The notes beneath the pieces were generated by a model. The model had not been told where the DNA came from. It ran no database searches and was given only the letters and a program-made list of their open reading frames with translations. Both the position numbers and the translations under genes were made by a program. From Codonopsis lanceolata (lineage: Eukaryota; Streptophyta; Magnoliopsida; Asterales; Campanulaceae), in assembly GCA_013146195.2 (NCBI GenBank), contig CM028382.1:5614434-5678433 (forward strand): a stretch of DNA of 64,000 bases. The letters run 5' to 3'. Numbering within the stretch: the first letter of the stretch is position 1; each line of letters begins with the position of its first letter. Positions 13,701-25,700 of this stretch are shown here, in pieces.

Positions 13701-16700
13701 TGGCTCTAGAGCTTTGGAATCATGTGCTGAGTATGTTTAATATGTCTTGGGTCATGCCAAGCTTGATCATTGACCATGTCAGAGGTTGGAATAGGGGTTA
13801 TTTGAAGAAGAGGAATAGTTTATGGGGGACAGCTCTTTTGGGGGTGTGTTGGATTCTATGGAAGGAAAGGAATCATAGGGCTTTCGACAATGTCGAAATG
13901 TCAGTCCCGGAGCTGAAGAATTTGCTGATTCGTACTATTCAGTTTTGGAGTTCCGTGGATGATCACTCTCTCCCTAGATCATAGCTTTTGTAGATCATGT
14001 ATATAGTACAGTTTTTGATTTATCTTTTGGTTGGTATACGGCTAGTGTACAAAGGACGCATCACCTCTTTTGATGCTTCATTTTAATATATTATTTACTT
14101 ATCAAAAAAACAAAAAAACAAGAGTATCGTCGGCGAACATCAAATGCGAGATAGAAAAGTCTGCATTACCTTCTTCACCAACCTTGAAGCTCAGGATGAA
14201 ACATTCATCCCCTTGTCACTGTCTTATCAATCAATCTGCTCAAAGCCTCCATCACTACTATGAAAAGAAACGGAGAAAGGGGATCACCTTGGCGCAGACC
14301 TCTCATACTAGAGAAAAACCCAGTTGGCTCTCCATTAACCAAAACCGAGAATCTCACCGTAGAGATGCAGAAATAAATCCATTTTCTTCATTTTTCCCCA
14401 AAACCAATCCGCGTCAAAAGATATAACAAAAAGTCCCAGTTAACGTGATCATAGGCTTTTTCTATATCCATCTTACAAAGCACCCCCGGAACCCCACTTC
14501 TGACCTTGGCATCCACCACCTCGTTCGCTATAAGAGCAGCGTGTAAGATACAACCTTATCAACAACCTTCCTAAGCCGGGAAGCGAGAACTTTAGCTATT
14601 AGCTTATACATGCCCCCCACAAGACTAATAGGCCTGAAATCCTTCAATACTTCCGTCCCCTTCCGCTTTTGAATGAGCGCAATGAAAGCGGCATTAAGAC
14701 TTTTTTCAATACCCTCCACCTCATGGAAAGAGTGAACTCCATAATATCAACCTTCACTATCTCCCAACATCGCTTAAAGAAGGCAAACGAGAAACCATCT
14801 GTACCCGGAGCCTTGTCTTCTTTCAAATTCCGCAAAGCTTCAACTACTTCCTCTTCTCTAAAGGGCTGCTCTAACCAAGTCTCATCTTCTTGATCTATCC
14901 TCCTAAAAGGAATGCCGTTCAGCTCCACTGTCCCCCCACCTCTATCTGTGTACAGCTCCTTGTAAAAATCAACTATCCCTTTCTTAATCAATTCAGGATC
15001 TTCCAGAACCTCTCCATCTTTCTTCAGCTTACATATCTCATTGTAACTGGAATGAGCGTTAGCCATGCAATGAAAGAACCTGGTATTTTTATCACTTTCC
15101 TTAAGCCACTGAATTCGGGATTGCTGTCTCCAACTAATCTCTTCACTAATTAAGAGTCTGTTAGCCTCCATCTTTACCTCTTCACGCCAAGCATACTCTG
15201 CAACTCCCATACGAACCTCTCCCTCCAGATCATCTAAACGTTTGATCTCTTCCATTGCCGCTTTAATTCTAGACTCCACCTTACCAAAGGACTCCCTATT
15301 CTAGACTACACACTTTAAGTTCTTCCTTTAACAATTTGAGCTTTGTAGCTAGACGAAAACATGGCTTTCCCACTATCTCATAAGAGCCCCACTTGAGCTT
15401 CACCCATTCCAAGAAACCCGGCTCCTCGAGCCACATATTTTCAAATCTGAAAGGAGTGCTTCTTCTTTCCTGTCTCCCAAACTCAAGAACAATAGGGGAA
15501 TGATCAGAGATAACCCTGGGTAAACATTTCTGCGTGCCTCCCCCGCCTTCTCCTCCCAATCTGAGGACAACAAAAATCTGTCAAGTCTCGAACACTGCCT
15601 TCTTCCACCGCCTCTGAACCAGGTAAAAGAGCTCTAAAGGCAGATCTAATAACTCTGCATCACTAATGAAATCATTGAAGTCCATCATAGCTTGGGATAA
15701 ACCTCTAACCCCTGTACGTTCATGCGGAAACCTGATAGCATTAAAATCTCCCCCCACACACCACAGTAAATTCCACCTCTGTCTCACGTCTAACAAATCT
15801 GCCCAAAACTCCATACGGTTCGAATCTGAATTAGGCTCATAAACGTAAACACCCACTTGAATCCATCCTTCACTCCTTCAAACAAGTACGAAACAGAATG
15901 GGACGCTTTCACGACGTCTAGTCTTGAAAATAGCCTGCTATCCCACATTACCAGAACTCCCCCTCTGCTCCTACAGCCCCTAGATGAGCCCAATCTAACC
16001 ATCTACTGCCTCCTATACTTACAATCAAACTAGCATTCATCTCCATTTTAGTCTCTTGAAGACAAATGACATTTGGCTTCCATCTTCCGATTGCTTCCTT
16101 AACTACTTGCCTGTTCTTGAAATCATTTAACCCCGACACATTCCAGCTTAAAATTTTTAAATCCATAAAAGAAACTATTGATTTAAACTTAACAAGAATG
16201 TTGTACTGGATCTCCCCCACCCCTCTTACTTGCTGCCCCTTCAAAGTTTATGCTGCAGCACAGATTCTTAAGCTCCCAACTGATCTTCCCCTTAGATTTT
16301 CCCTAATTAACTCCTTTATTAATTCTTTTGATTCGAACCTTCTCAATTTCCATCAACAGATCTTTTGTTCTATCTTCATATCTCTTGCAAGAAGCACCCA
16401 GAAATTTCCCCAAGCTCTTGGCCTTATTTCACACCCAAACAAACATTTCAGTGTTCCCCCTATCCTCAGTTTCCAGTTCGATCTCCTCGGGTCTGAACAT
16501 CGAAATAGGCGTGCACTGCACTGCACTACCTTTTCAGGAAAAGCACTAACACAGAGCTGGTCCCACGAACAACCTTCTCCAGGTCCTTCAACTGCTCTAT
16601 CCTCTGCGAAGCCCTCCTGATCTTCTCTATAAACCCTCAAAGACTCTTCATACTCTGCCGAAAATCCAGACCTCTGCGAACCACCTACATAAAGGGCTCT

Positions 16701-19700
16701 CTCTACATTACACACCCACCGAAAGCTTCATCCAACACGAGCCCTCTCGGACCAAAACTGTTGGTAGAGAAACGGTTACCTGACGACGGCCTCTGTTCCG
16801 ATGTTGGAAGCATCCCCCTCTATGTCAGCAACACACTTGGTCCCAGACTTAGTAGCCGAGAACTGCCTATAGCTCGACATATCTCTCTCCCGCCTCGGGC
16901 TGAGGCCTTCATCATTTATGATGTGGGACAAGATTGGAGTAGTTTATTCTTAAGTTTGATTATTTTTGCTACTGTTATAAATTTCGAATTTGTAATTAAT
17001 AGGGTAGTATTTTTTTATTTAGAAGTAGATTTAGATCCCTAATTGATGAATTTAAAGTCCTAGTTGGTTACTAGATAAGTTAGGGCAGTTTTTTTTGGAA
17101 GTTGTAAGTTAGGGTAGTTTTTTTTTTTCTGAAGTTATAACTTCCTTTCCAACCGCTATGAGCCTTATAAATACAGGTTTGATGTCCATTCCTAATTGGT
17201 TCAGAAAATTGAATAAAGTTAAGGTTTAATCCTTTTTTTTGGTGGATTCCAGTTGTTCGTTCCTAGTGGATTCTAGGATTAATAAGGTTTGACGTGTTCA
17301 ACCTTAATTTAAAGGGTTTTCTCGTATTAAGAGCCCTTGATTAATCTTTCGGGTTTAATCTAAAACAATTCCCCTTATCAAGTGGTATCAGAGCGAGGCT
17401 TTTCCTTGGCAATGGCTTACAAAGATGGAGACAATGATTCTATCGTGAGTGACGATGATGTTGCTGTCTCTTTAGTGTTCAAGGATCTGGCTGCGAGGCT
17501 TCTAATCTTGGCTGAGCGTCTTCAACGAAAGGAGGCGAGGATGCCACTATGCAAGCCACACTGGTTGACCAAGGCCTCACACATGGCAAAGATGGGGGCG
17601 CAAAGATTACTAGAAAATTGAGGCTGCTTTTAGGGACTTGTCTCATGATGTTACTCAATAATTTATCGAGCAAGAGGGCTATGAACATCATGCTTTTGTA
17701 TCCGATGTAGAAGATATTCTGATTGCAAAATTATGAAATAAGGATGATATGCATATGTTCGTGGCTCATAAGGCATGCCCACGTTTGTTCGGTATTGCAA
17801 CTAGCCAACTGCTATGGTGCGCCCATGTCCTATGCAAAGAGACTGTTCAGTTCTACTTTCTTTCAAGTTTTTTAGTCCTTTTCAATTACGGAATTGTTCA
17901 AGGATTTTGAAGAATCAAAGTTATAGAAGAACCTGTGCTACTAAAAATATCTCTTCATTTGGCAAGGAAATAATCAAGTTTCTAGTATGAACTCGAGGAC
18001 GAGTTTGTTTCAGGAACGGGTGTCTGATGTGGGACAAGATTGGAGCAGTTTATTCTTAAGTTTGATTATTTTTACTATATAAATTTCGAATTTGAAATTA
18101 ATAGGGTAGTATTTTTTTATTTAGAAGTAGATTTAGATCCCTAATTGATGAATTTAAAGTTCTAGTTGGTTACTAGATAAGTTAGGGCAGTTTTTTTTTG
18201 GAAGTTATAAGTTAGGGTAGTTTTTTTTTTTTTGGAAGTTATAACTTCCTTTCCAACCACTATGAACCTTACAAATACAGGTTGGATGTCCATTCCGAAT
18301 TGGTTCAGAAAATTGAATAAAGTTAAGGTTTAGTCCTTTTTTTCTGGTGGATTCCAGTTGTTCGTTCCTAGTGGATTCTAGGATTAATAAGGTTTGACGT
18401 GTTCAACCTTAATTTAAAAGGTTTTCTCGTAGTAAGAGCCCTTGATTAATCCTTCGGGTTTAATCTAAAACCTTTCCCCGTATCAATTTACATTAGACGC
18501 CTGCCCACTATAGTAATTAGGACAGAATGAGTAAAATTCTTCCTCTTTGTCTCGGCCCACATCTGCCTCCAACCCAAACCCCTTACTACAGCATGGATCC
18601 TCCATTCCTGTGTCGGACTGAAGAGGCCCAATCTCCCCTTTAGATAAAATTTTAATAGGCCCATAACTGACAAGGGCCTGGCCCAAATCTCCAACCCTAT
18701 TCTTTCCTTTATCCACAACGACGTCGTCACCTCCATCGATTTTGAAATTCAAATTTTTAGGCACCCACGTGCCTCTGTTATCTCTGTTGACATCACTTGG
18801 AATTGTTTTGTTCAGACCTGAACCCTTTTGCGACTTCCTTGGCAGCGCGTGAGAATCACCTCTCTTCTTCATCGAACTGCTCCTCTCACCCCCCCTTCCT
18901 GCCCAAATTGGCACCGAAAAGAAACATCAACCCTCGCCTATTCGCACATACCCCGACAATTCCCCGAAGTCACACCAAAATTCTTGCCCATCTCAGATCC
19001 GACCTTGTCTCTGTAGCCTCATTAACAGTGCATGGTTCATTAAAAGGGTTCCTTTAGGGAAATTTTCAAACGAAGAATCTTGATAATTTGAGATACTTCC
19101 TAGGGATTGAGGTTGCCCGATGTAAGCAAGGCATGTTCTTGTCCCAGAGAAAGTATGTGTGTGACTTGTTGAGTGAGACATGTATGTTAAGGGCGAAGCC
19201 TTATACGACTCATATGGATCTGAATACAAAACTTAGAGCTGAAGGGGGTGAGATTTGTTGAACCAGAGAGGTACAGAGGTATCGACTATCGAAGGCTTGT
19301 TAGTAAATTGAATTATCTTCTTGTGACCAGGCCAGATATTGCATTTGCAGTCAGTGTAGTATGTCAGTTTATGTCCTCTCCGTAGAGTACACATTGGGAG
19401 AGGCTGCTGTTAAGATTCTAAGGCATATTATATTGTGATCGTGGGCATATGAAAGTGGTGGGGTTCGTTGGTGCTGATTGGGCACGATCTCCATTAGCAA
19501 GGAGTATCTACTACTACTGGATATTGCTTATTTGTTGGGGGTAACTTGGTTTCTTGGAAAAGTAAGAAACAACCGGTTGTGTCGATATTGAGTGGTGAAT
19601 GAGAATACATGGCTATGGCTCATGCTACAAGCTATGTTCCAACGGTGATGAGTTGGCAGATATTCTCACGAAGTCCTTAAATGGCATGAAAATAGGATGT

Positions 19701-22700
19701 ATTTGTAACAAGCTGGGCATGCATAACATTTATGCTCCAGCTTGAGGGGGAGTGTTAGAAGTATTGAGGGTTCTTTGGTATAAGATATATGTTTGGGGGT
19801 CTTGATGTATCTTGTATTATCATAAACATATAGATACATCTTTGCCTAACCAATTTAGGATACTACTTCTCAGTTCTTCTCTCCTTCTATTCAACACCAC
19901 TCATTGGTGTTTAACTGGTTGAGTATGAGAGATCAGGTAAGTGTCTTTAATTACTGGTACCAAACCTTGGAACGAGCCAGACATATCCTCACTCGCAGCT
20001 TGAGATGCAAGAAGGAATGTCTGCTCTTCGTAAAACACACTTAATTGATTGTTTCACCATCTTCATTTTCAAATAAGGTGCTCTAACTGGGAGTGCTGAT
20101 AGTTGCTGGGGCAGTAGGTTGTGGAGAAAATAGAGAGCGTGTTGCAGGGGACATGTTGCAACTACACCTTGCCTTGCATGGTGCAAGAATGTTCATTGTG
20201 ACAGGTGGCAAAGGTAGGTTTGGTTGAAAGCAGCAGAGGTGATATTGATGATAAAGGAATGATAGAAGAGGAAGTAATGCCATGAGCTCGGGCTAGTGTT
20301 GCTGAAGCTGGGAATGAAAGGGAAGGTTTGCTCATTGTACAAACATGAGAAATATAGACATGTCCGGGAGCCAGTGGTGGATCCAGGAATAATGTTGACC
20401 GGTGTCTAAAAATTTTAACTACTCCCTTTGTCCCAAAATATATGACGTTTTAGAGATTTTCACACAGACCAAGGAAACATATTGTAAAGACTAAATTGCC
20501 CCTATCCAAACATTAATGAGGTGTCTTGATATTCTTGCCCAAAGAGCCAAACACGGGTTACGAAGTCAATAAATATGGGTAAAATTGGAGAAAAAAAGGG
20601 AAAAAGTTCTTTGAAAATTAGAAAGTGTCTTTTATTTTGGAACAAAAAAATTCTCCCAAAACATCATATATTTTGGGACGGAGTGAGTATTACATAAAAA
20701 AAATTAGAAATTACAATTTGTCCTTTACGCGTTTTCATACGTTGAAAACGCGTAATTACATCATCATCACCAACATTCATTAACATGTCTTTTTCGATAT
20801 AACATACAAGAGAATCATTTAAAAATTGATCGGACATTCGATTTCGTAAATCCGTCTTAACAATATTTTTTACAAAGAATTTGAGAGGGGTCCAATGAAT
20901 TTTTTTGGAGGGGTCCAATTGTCAAATATCACAAACCTACTCCCAATTTTTTTTATTGGGCGGTGTCCATGGACACCCCTAGTACTCATGCGGATCCGCC
21001 ACTGCCAGGAACATGATCAAGGATCTAAGGCACATGTAGCCCTTATGCGGAAAATAATAACCCACGAAATGCATTTGCTAGTCATGATTGTTAAGGAACC
21101 AATTGAGGAAAGCAAGTGCAACGAAAACTTTCAAGAATTTGTAGTCAAAAGGACGGTCCGTGAGGTTCTGATAGGGAGAGATATATTTCATCTCCTTTGT
21201 TGGTAACAATTGAATAAGAGAAAAGACTGTAGTGTAAAGAATCCAAAGTTTTAATGGAAGTAACGCTGTGAAGTAAAAAAAAGATCCATGACTCGACATG
21301 GCAATGTTTACGTTTTATAACACCTTTTTTATGAGGTGTATGAGGGCAAGTAATTTAGTGCCCTATGCCATGACTTACCTTTCTGTTGAGGTGTATGTGT
21401 ATGCCCCATTAACTAATAACTCATCGTGACCCTTGGTTTGAATAGTTTTAATAGTGTGCACAATTTCAAATTTCTCGGGACAAGCAATTTTCAACCATAT
21501 GTTGTGAAAACATGAAGGAAATTGTGTTTGCAGGAAAGGGAAACATCCCATTATATGGCGTGCAATCATCCACAATAGATAACTAATAACAAACCATTAG
21601 TAGAAGCAATGGAGGAAGGTACCTAGACATCCTAATGAATTCAATCTAAAGCTTTAGAGCTTTGGAATTTTGTGTTGGGAATGTTCAGGATGTCTTGGGT
21701 CATGTCGAGATCGATGATAGATCACGTAAGAAGCTGGTATGCGGGGTATAGAAAGAGGAGAAGTCGTTTTTGGGGGACAGCTTTTTTGGGAGTGTGTTGG
21801 ATTCTTTGGAAGGAAAGAAACCGCAGGCTTTCGAGAATGTGGAAATGTCGGTCTCGGGTCTCCGAAGAATTTCTTTACGCACTCTTTATTTTTGGTGCTT
21901 CGAGGTGATCAATCTTATCCTAGATCGACAACGATTTTGTAGATCTTGTAAATAGAATAGACTCGAGTAATGTTTGGTTTGGTATACCTCTAGTGTACAA
22001 AGGACGCATCACCTCTTTTGATGCTTTTTATTCAATACTTACTTATCAAAAAAAAAAAAAAGGTGATTTAGCATTAAACACACGTGCCTCAAAGGATAAT
22101 TTACAAGACTTGCCAACAGGACATGACAAATGATATTACTATTTAGTGGACCTTTAACCGGAAGATTGAAATTCTGAACCAAAACTCGAAGGATGGATTC
22201 ATTGGGTGACCCAGATGAGCATAACAAGTGACGGAATGTGTCTTTTCACCGATGATAGAAAGAGAGCTAGACGATGAAAGGAGAGTGCAGAGGTGGCTAT
22301 GATTATTCTTAGAAAGAATAGTTGCTTTCTTCCGGTTGTCCTTAATACGATATCCATGCGAATCAAGTTAAAAAAAACATTGTTATCCTTAGCGAATTGA
22401 CAAGTACACAATTTCAGATTTTGAGGTGAAATGCCTAGAAAAAAGAAAAAAATCATGGTTGGGAAGGTTATATTAGCCCAAGCCCTTGGAATTTTGAGTT
22501 TATAGATTGGAAAAAGCCGTTTTGTCATTAATAGACTAGGAAGGGGAAAAAGAATAATTGAAAGAAAGGAAATCAATTAGTTATTCATAAAAGATTCATT
22601 TTTACATATTCAATGATGGGGAGGAAGAAGAAATTAATTTAGACTCGCTGGCCAATATGAGAAATGGGAGATGAGTACTGTTACCAATAATAATAGTCCT

Positions 22701-25700
22701 TACCCGAGTAAAGTTGCACATTAGAGACATCATGCAGAGAAGAAGTAACATGATTTGTCACACCTGAATCCAAGCACCAGTTAGGGTTATAAATCTGTGA
22801 GGGTAGGGTTGTAGATCAGTTGAGTAAGCTGAGTTGTGGTTAGGGGAAATGTAGGCAGTATGACCTGGTTGATTGCAAATTTTTTTGACATGTTGAAACC
22901 ATAAGCCGAGGGGAAGAGAGAAGGCTGCCATGTACGTTTAGGAGTAGGAAGCAAAGGAGGACTGTAGTTGGGTAGATAGCCACGCTGGCACCCCCTTTTG
23001 TTGCCATATCCTTCCCTTGATCACGAGGAGCATTAGAGGAGGAGTTGTTAAGCCCAGACTTGAATGTTCGAGTGTGGAAGAGTTTTGAGGCCAAGAATTG
23101 ATGGGATTACTGTGGGTTTCGGATTTTGGGGGTCTGTCCGTGGGTCTGAAAAGAGTAGGGGCAATGGATGAGGAAGAAAGTTTTTCATTGAGTTCTTCTT
23201 GCTCAAGATGAGAGAGATCATCGTTGGTGATGGTAGTACGAAGATTATGATATGTAATGAATCCCTTGTATTCCAAACCAAGCCTTTCAACTATGCGGCC
23301 AATGTAGTCTGGTTCCGAGACAAGATCACTGGCGGTGGAAAGTGAATTGGAGAGAGATTTTACTTGGAATAGATAGTCGAAGACAGATTGGCTGGGTTTG
23401 TGTTGGAGTGAGTGATGATACTGTACGAAAAGTCACGAGGGACAAATTGTTTGATGCCAGGATGATGAAAAGCTTAACACCCTCCATTCTTCTTATTGAG
23501 ATGGTTGCATATAATCCTAACATGAGTTCTGGACGAGGAAGAGTAACGTTCCTGGAGAAGATTCCAAGCCTCATTTGTAGTTTCACATGAGATAAATATG
23601 TGATTTGAGCGGTGGAGGATATGGTGGCTCGAATCGAAGACAAACCCAAGCTGGGTTGCACTAGACCAATACCTGAACTCAGGATTGGGAGAACCATTGC
23701 TAAGGTTTTGGGAAAGACGGGAAGAAGAGTGAAGATGTGGCTGAATTTGTAGGTTTTTACCATGGACTGAAATTGGGCGTCCAGAGTAGATAAGTGGATT
23801 TGTGTAAGACCGTGTTGGACATTAGAGATTGAGGATTAAATAGGAGAAAGAGTGGGGTAGGGATGACTCTTGACGAGTGGCGGGGAGTCGGTGTAGTACT
23901 ACTAGTGGGAAAAGCTATGGGTGGCAGTTAGAGGCTTGAGGGAGGAACAAGCAAGATTAATTACTAAATCTTAATAATTTCTGAATGATATTCTAGCGAT
24001 ACCTACTACTTATATTTACAGGACACTAAATGTGGACGGAGTATGCACTAGCCTTTTAAGGACTCTGTGTTGCATGCTGCCTTAGTCTGATTATACCACA
24101 CTGGAACGACTAGAGAACTGGAAAAGGACCTTATAAATCATCCCGGCCAGACTCACCAGACCATCCTAGAAAATGACAGGCAAATTTTTTGAGGATAGAG
24201 GTGTTAACTAAACTGAGCTTGACCGAGCTTGGCTCGTTTAAAGCTCGACTTAGCTTGATTCATGTTGGGTTTGAGTCGAGCTCGAATATGATTTGTGTTG
24301 GACTTCCCATTGGTGCTCCGGTTAGAAGCAAAGCTATGTGGGTTCTGGTAGTCGAGCGGTTCGAGCATCATTTGGCGAGTTGGAAGAAACAATTGCTTTC
24401 CAAGGGGGGTAGGTTGGTGCTAGTTAAGAACACTCATTCAAATTTACCGACCTATTTCCTTTCTTTGTTTGTGATGCCTGCCTCTATCCGGAATAGACTT
24501 GAAAAATTGCAAAGAGATTTTTTATGGGAAGGTCGGTCGGAGGAGCGGAAATTCCATTTAGTCAAATGGGATAAGGTTTGTGCTAGAATGCAAGAGGGAG
24601 AGTTGGGGGTTAGGAAACTTAAAGTTTTTAATGAGGCATTCTTTGGGAAAGTGGGCGTGGAGGTATCTCATTTGAAAGGGAGGCATTGTGGAGGAGATTG
24701 GTGGTGAGTAAGCATGGTTTGGGGGGTCATGCGTGGTTTCCTGCGGAGGTTGTTTCGCCTTTTGGGGTGGGGGTGTGGAAGGGCATAAGAAAAGGGTGGA
24801 GTTCCTTTGAGAGGTTTCTTGCCTTTGAGGTGGGAAGTGGAGAGACAGTTAGCTTTTGGGAAGATAGTTTGAAGTCACTAGGGATAAGGGTTGTTCGGTT
24901 AGCTCGGTGTTGTCAAGGGAGGATGGTAGACTTACTTGGAGTCCAGTTTTCTGGAGAAATTTTCATGATTGGGAGGTGGATTATTTGCTGCGATTGCTTG
25001 ATAGGCTCGAAGATAGAGGGGCGAGAAGATAGAGTGATCGGAAGGCGGCTAAGGGTCGGATATTCACGGTTAAATCTAATTACTTGAGGTTGTTGAATTG
25101 TGATAGGAATTTTTTCCTTGGAAGCGGTGGTGAAATCATGGCGCCGAGAGTATGCAGCTATCTAACAGTAGATAATCTTTGAAGCGGAATATTTCTTTAG
25201 TGAGCAGTGTTTCATGTGCAAGGCAAGCGAGGAGAGTGTGAACCATCGCTTCTTCAATGTCTGTCGCTTGGATCTGGAGTTTGTTCTTTGGATCTTTTAA
25301 AGTGCCTTGGATGATGCCGAGATCAGTTTCTCAGCTGTTGAGGTGTTGGTTTGTTCAGCGCAGAAACAGGCGCATCGAGATTTGGGAGGCTGCCCCTTAT
25401 GGCAGTTTATTGGGTGATCTGGAGGGAGAGAAATCAATGGGTTTTCGACAATGAGGAAAAGTCTATTCCGGTCTTGAAGAATTCTTTGCATCGCACTCTA
25501 TTCTCTTGGTGTGTAGAGGCTGCGAACTATCCACTCGCTTCGAAAATGTCTTTTGTAGAGTTTGTAAATAACATATCTAGTGGTTAGAAGCTCTCGAGTT
25601 TTGTATACTTCTAGTCTACTAAGGACGCGTCACCTTTTTTGACGCTCATATTTATATACTCTTTACTTATCAAAAAAAAAAAAAAAAAACTGTCAAGCAG

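Larger units (their letters stand above)
16919..18485 (+). mobile_element. Non-autonomous LTR element (LARD/TRIM-like) in LINE-CF ORF1
   Basis: Two near-identical LTRs of about 460 bp begin TGATGTGGGACAAGATTGG and end ...ATCA. Flanking ATTTA at 16914-16918 and 18486-18490 is a perfect 5-bp duplication. The internal region is only about 640 bp, with a primer-binding site agtggtatcagagc after the left LTR and a gypsy-style end (actcgaggacgagtttgttt) before the right. It codes for no protease, RT or integrase; a short gag-like frame starts MAYKDGDNDSIVSDDDVAVS. It must rely on proteins of another element. Confidence 0.92.
9713..19023 (-). mobile_element. LINE-CF: long antisense L1 interrupted by three later insertions
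   Basis: Pieces on the - strand: ORF1 (19023-18491 and 16913-16250), endonuclease and RT N-terminal half ending at FADDTL (16244-14110), then RT from FCEADKAQLGYLRLVLLFFQ to zf-RVT and the 3' end (11426-9713). The RT break falls between adjacent codons, and both sides carry CAAAAAACAAGA, the duplication of LINE-E. The other interruptions are an L1 tail (about 10430-10545) and a 1.57-kb LTR element (16919-18485). It sits in Copia-2 without a target duplication; about 20 bp of copia are missing. Confidence 0.82.
9519..19896 (+). mobile_element. Copia-2: 5'-truncated copia, split in two by LINE-CF
   Basis: 9519-9712 encodes RT (SLYGLKQSPRAWFGRFSEVV, LFVYVDDI) and stops mid-YVDD box at the T-run of an L1. 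Homology to the intact order seen at 35970-36500 resumes about 19024 and continues through the 3' RT end and degraded RNase H to a polypurine tract and LTR at 19753. So 9713-19023 is one nested block. The left end abuts the minisatellite; gag, protease and integrase are missing. Stop codons and indels show it is dead. Confidence 0.82.
19897..24178 (-). mobile_element. Copia-3: antisense copia element, broken by a hAT element and an L1 tail
   Basis: From high to low coordinates: possible 5' LTR (about 24178-23910, with an aaatataag box), gag (23763-22900, e.g. EYKGFITYHNLRTTITNDDL), GAG-pre-integrase (LGHP-type block, FNLPVKGPLNSNIICH), integrase (TIVDDCTPY-type block near 21580; SPYQNLTDRPFDYKFLKVF at 21210) and the post-integrase linker (GHVYISH, about 20370, to 19990). 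RT and the 3' LTR are missing; Copia-2 abuts there. Interrupted at 20372-21004 and about 21648-22064. Frames are heavily broken. Confidence 0.7.

Noticed and set aside
11427..14420. One L1 rearranged by twin priming from the head-to-head pieces at 11427
   Set aside because: Each strand has its own 3' tail, and LINE-E has a target duplication inside LINE-CF, so these are two insertions.
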